From CBFHND01 sp965657085 (lineage in GTDB: Bacteria; Pseudomonadota; Alphaproteobacteria; Rhodobacterales; Rhodobacteraceae): DNA of 8,168 nucleotides. The notes beneath the pieces are model-generated. The model saw nothing but the letters and a program-made list of their open reading frames with translations, ran no database searches and was not told where the DNA came from. Position 1 is the first letter of the stretch. Every line of letters starts with the position of its first letter. The translations under genes were made by a program, and so were the position numbers. Below, piece by piece: positions 6,728-8,168 of this stretch. The stretch covers positions 1 through 8,168 of the forward strand of contig CBFHND010000052.1 in assembly GCA_965657085.1 (NCBI GenBank), in the 5' to 3' direction.

Positions 6728-7777
6728 ATGGGCAAAGGTTACTGGAAATTCAGGCAGTCGGCGCGCGCGGCACGGGACGCGGGCGGATGGGCGCGGTTCA
6801 TGGGGCGGCAGGTGGCGGTCTATGTGCCACGTGGCACCACCCTGTTGGTCAGCTTCGACACCATGGGCGCGCGGGACCTGCCTGCGCCCCGGCTGCCATG
6901 GGCACACAGCTTTGCGGAAAAGGCGGGCTATTCGCATCTGGGTGTGATGATGAACGGCGATGACGATTGGTTCCGCCGCCGCGCGCTCTTTGACTTTTTC
7001 GATGAACGGCGCGACATCGGCTTTTTCGATCAGTTTCAGCGGGTGGTGTTCTATGGCAGTTCCATGGGCGGCTTTGCCGCCACGACCTTTTGTGCTGCGG
7101 CACCGGGCTGTCACGTGGTGGCCTTCAGCCCGCAATCGACCCTGATGCCCGCGCGCGTCCCGTTCGAGCGGCGCTATGACGCGGCCTGTGGGCGCGGCAA
7201 TTGGGACGATCCACGCTATTGTGATGCGGCGACGGCGCTGCAGCTTGCGGACAGTGCAACCTTGTTCGTGGATCCCTATCACGCCATTGACGCGCGGCAT
7301 CTGGCGCGGTTGCCCGACGCCCGTGTGACCCTGCGGCCCTGCGCATTCATGGGGCACCGCATCCCCATGCTGTTGTCCGGCCTGAAGGGGTTTTCGGAGG
7401 TTATGCGCCATGCGGTGGACGGCACGCTGGACACTGCGCGCTGGCACGGGTTCTTGGCTGCGCGGCACAAGACCCCGGCCTATCACCGGCAATTGGCGCG
7501 GATCGCCCTCAACCGGGGCCATCCCGTGCTTGCACGCCGGGTTCTGGCCCATGCTGAAAGGTTGCCAAGGCCGGTCAGCTTCCCCAAGCTGGAGGCGGCC
7601 CTGGCGGACGCATTGCAGGGGAGCATGATACGCGCCGGCAAGCCTCATCCGGCCTTCAGTACCCGTCTGCAAAGACAGTCGGCATGTAGGGAGACACTGA
7701 ATATTGCAGTACCGGGAAGAGGCCGGAAGAATGCGGAAGAATCCGGATTCCCTGTATCCGTTGTCGTCGGATTTTGA
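6728..7777 (+). CDS. Alpha/beta-hydrolase-like protein, second of two tandem paralogues, with an unusual C-terminal tail
   Basis: A 349-residue paralogue of the preceding gene, alignable without a gap over about 280 residues at roughly 56 % identity (hand count). The putative triad keeps the same numbers: Ser112 in YGSSMGG, Asp182 in VDPYH, His210 in MGHRIP. Shared blocks include KAGYSHLG (65-72), AFSPQSTL (132-139), GNWDDPRY (157-164), HLARLP (191-196) and AYHRQLA (251-257). Function is unknown beyond a likely hydrolase-type fold. The start at 6728 is set by this alignment; the frame is open 15 codons upstream but the extra part has no counterpart. The upstream AGGG is a weak ribosome site. 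The last 39 residues extend past the paralogue's end, are unlike it, and from about 7680 are encoded by DNA of lower GC with repeated GGAAGA, so the original C-terminus may have been replaced. The stop is TGA at 7775-7777. Confidence 0.8.
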   Translation: MGKGYWKFRQSARAARDAGGWARFMGRQVAVYVPRGTTLLVSFDTMGARDLPAPRLPWAHSFAEKAGYSHLGVMMNGDDDWFRRRALFDFFDERRDIGFFDQFQRVVFYGSSMGGFAATTFCAAAPGCHVVAFSPQSTLMPARVPFERRYDAACGRGNWDDPRYCDAATALQLADSATLFVDPYHAIDARHLARLPDARVTLRPCAFMGHRIPMLLSGLKGFSEVMRHAVDGTLDTARWHGFLAARHKTPAYHRQLARIALNRGHPVLARRVLAHAERLPRPVSFPKLEAALADALQGSMIRAGKPHPAFSTRLQRQSACRETLNIAVPGRGRKNAEESGFPVSVVVGF

Positions 7778-8168
7778 TCTGTGAAGTGATGGGTCAGCGA
7801 CAAAGGTGGACTCTCCTACCTAAAACGGCTTTGTCTGCTCTGAAGGTAGTAAGCGGTTCTGGGCGCAATGAAAAAACTTTCACCCTTTCGTCGAAGTCGA
7901 ATGGTCAGAGTGCAGCGTTTTGAGGTGCAACGCAAAGATGACCTGGAAGAGATCGTCGAGGTCTCTCGCAATACATCCGCGACAGCCTGCCAATATTGGA
8001 GTTCAGAGCCAGCCCCAGGCGATGAAATCAGAGAGGCGGACATTGCTGGAGACATGCATAGGCTAGGGGCTGTGGACAATCATCTTGAGGCGATGAGGGT
8101 GGCTGCCAGGTTCCAACACGCAGCGTAGCTGCAGTCCGTTTTGTCGTATCTTGTGGCTATCCCTCTGA
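7778..8168. other. Lower-GC stretch without a convincing gene
   Basis: About 390 bases of roughly 48-58 % GC per row, against 62-68 % in the hydrolase gene before it. Short open frames exist on both strands (plus 7868-8128, minus 7816-8079), but they overlap each other. The plus one lacks the strong G/C third-position bias of the neighbours, and I see no ribosome site or known domain in either. I see no tRNA, no transposase motif and no clear terminal inverted repeats. It may be an eroded insertion or the edge of an acquired segment. Confidence 0.5.

Noticed and set aside
5744..7672. Two long minus-strand frames opposite the hydrolase-like pair (5744-6676 and 6689-7672)
   Set aside because: Both mirror the paralogues; their similarity to each other comes from the duplication on the plus strand and both lack domains.
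7756..7776. Small hairpin ATCCG-N7-CGGAT followed by T4 at the end of the second paralogue
   Set aside because: Only a 5-bp stem overlapping the gene's last codons; too weak to call as a terminator.
7816..8128. Small frames plus 7868-8128 (86 aa) and minus 7816-8079 (87 aa)
   Set aside because: They overlap, have no ribosome site or family signature, and the plus frame has weak third-position G/C bias; not supportable as genes from sequence alone.
1..8168. CRISPR array, tRNA/rRNA genes, insertion sequence
   Set aside because: No regularly spaced repeats, no tRNA T-loop or cloverleaf, no transposase motif or paired terminal repeats were found on reading both strands.

Overview
The window is GC-rich (roughly 60-65 % in the genes) with dense, mostly intact coding sequence. 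Gene content and protein style suggest an alphaproteobacterium, most likely of the Rhodobacteraceae/Roseobacter group. This is inferred from the protein families and composition; no rRNA or other phylogenetic marker is present.

Layout. Positions 18-770 (minus strand) hold an NAD(P)-dependent short-chain dehydrogenase. It is divergent from a two-gene overlapping unit on the plus strand: an exported metallo-beta-lactamase-fold protein whose first metal-binding motif is lost (919-1890), and a small membrane methyltransferase of the isoprenylcysteine carboxyl methyltransferase type (1881-2345). The divergent gap of 148 bp carries an exact ATTC-N8-GAAT inverted repeat (882-897), the form I recall for the sulfide-responsive ArsR-type repressors SqrR/BigR. 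After a 126-bp gap come pntA (GTG start, 2472-4052) and pntB (4068-5585), the two subunits of the proton-translocating NAD(P) transhydrogenase. They are followed by two stem-loops, the second a good intrinsic terminator. Next are two tandem paralogues (5711-6643 and 6728-7777) with an alpha/beta-hydrolase-like nucleophile elbow. They align without gaps over about 280 residues at roughly 56 % identity by hand count. From about 7680 to the end GC content falls to about 50-53 % and I see no convincing gene.

How the parts may work together. PntAB uses the proton-motive force to reduce NADP+ with NADH and so sets the NADPH pool; the SDR is a possible NADP(H) user, but there is no operon link between them. 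The MBL protein and methyltransferase appear translationally coupled, and the operator-like repeat hints at control by sulfide or another sulfur signal. The tandem hydrolase-like pair is the least explained part: both copies keep a putative Ser-Asp-His triad at identical positions, so both are probably active, on an unknown substrate.

The best candidates for something under-described are (1) the operator plus degenerate MBL plus membrane methyltransferase unit, (2) the hydrolase-like tandem pair, and (3) a net 44-residue insertion in PntB between the channel residues His91 and Asp257.
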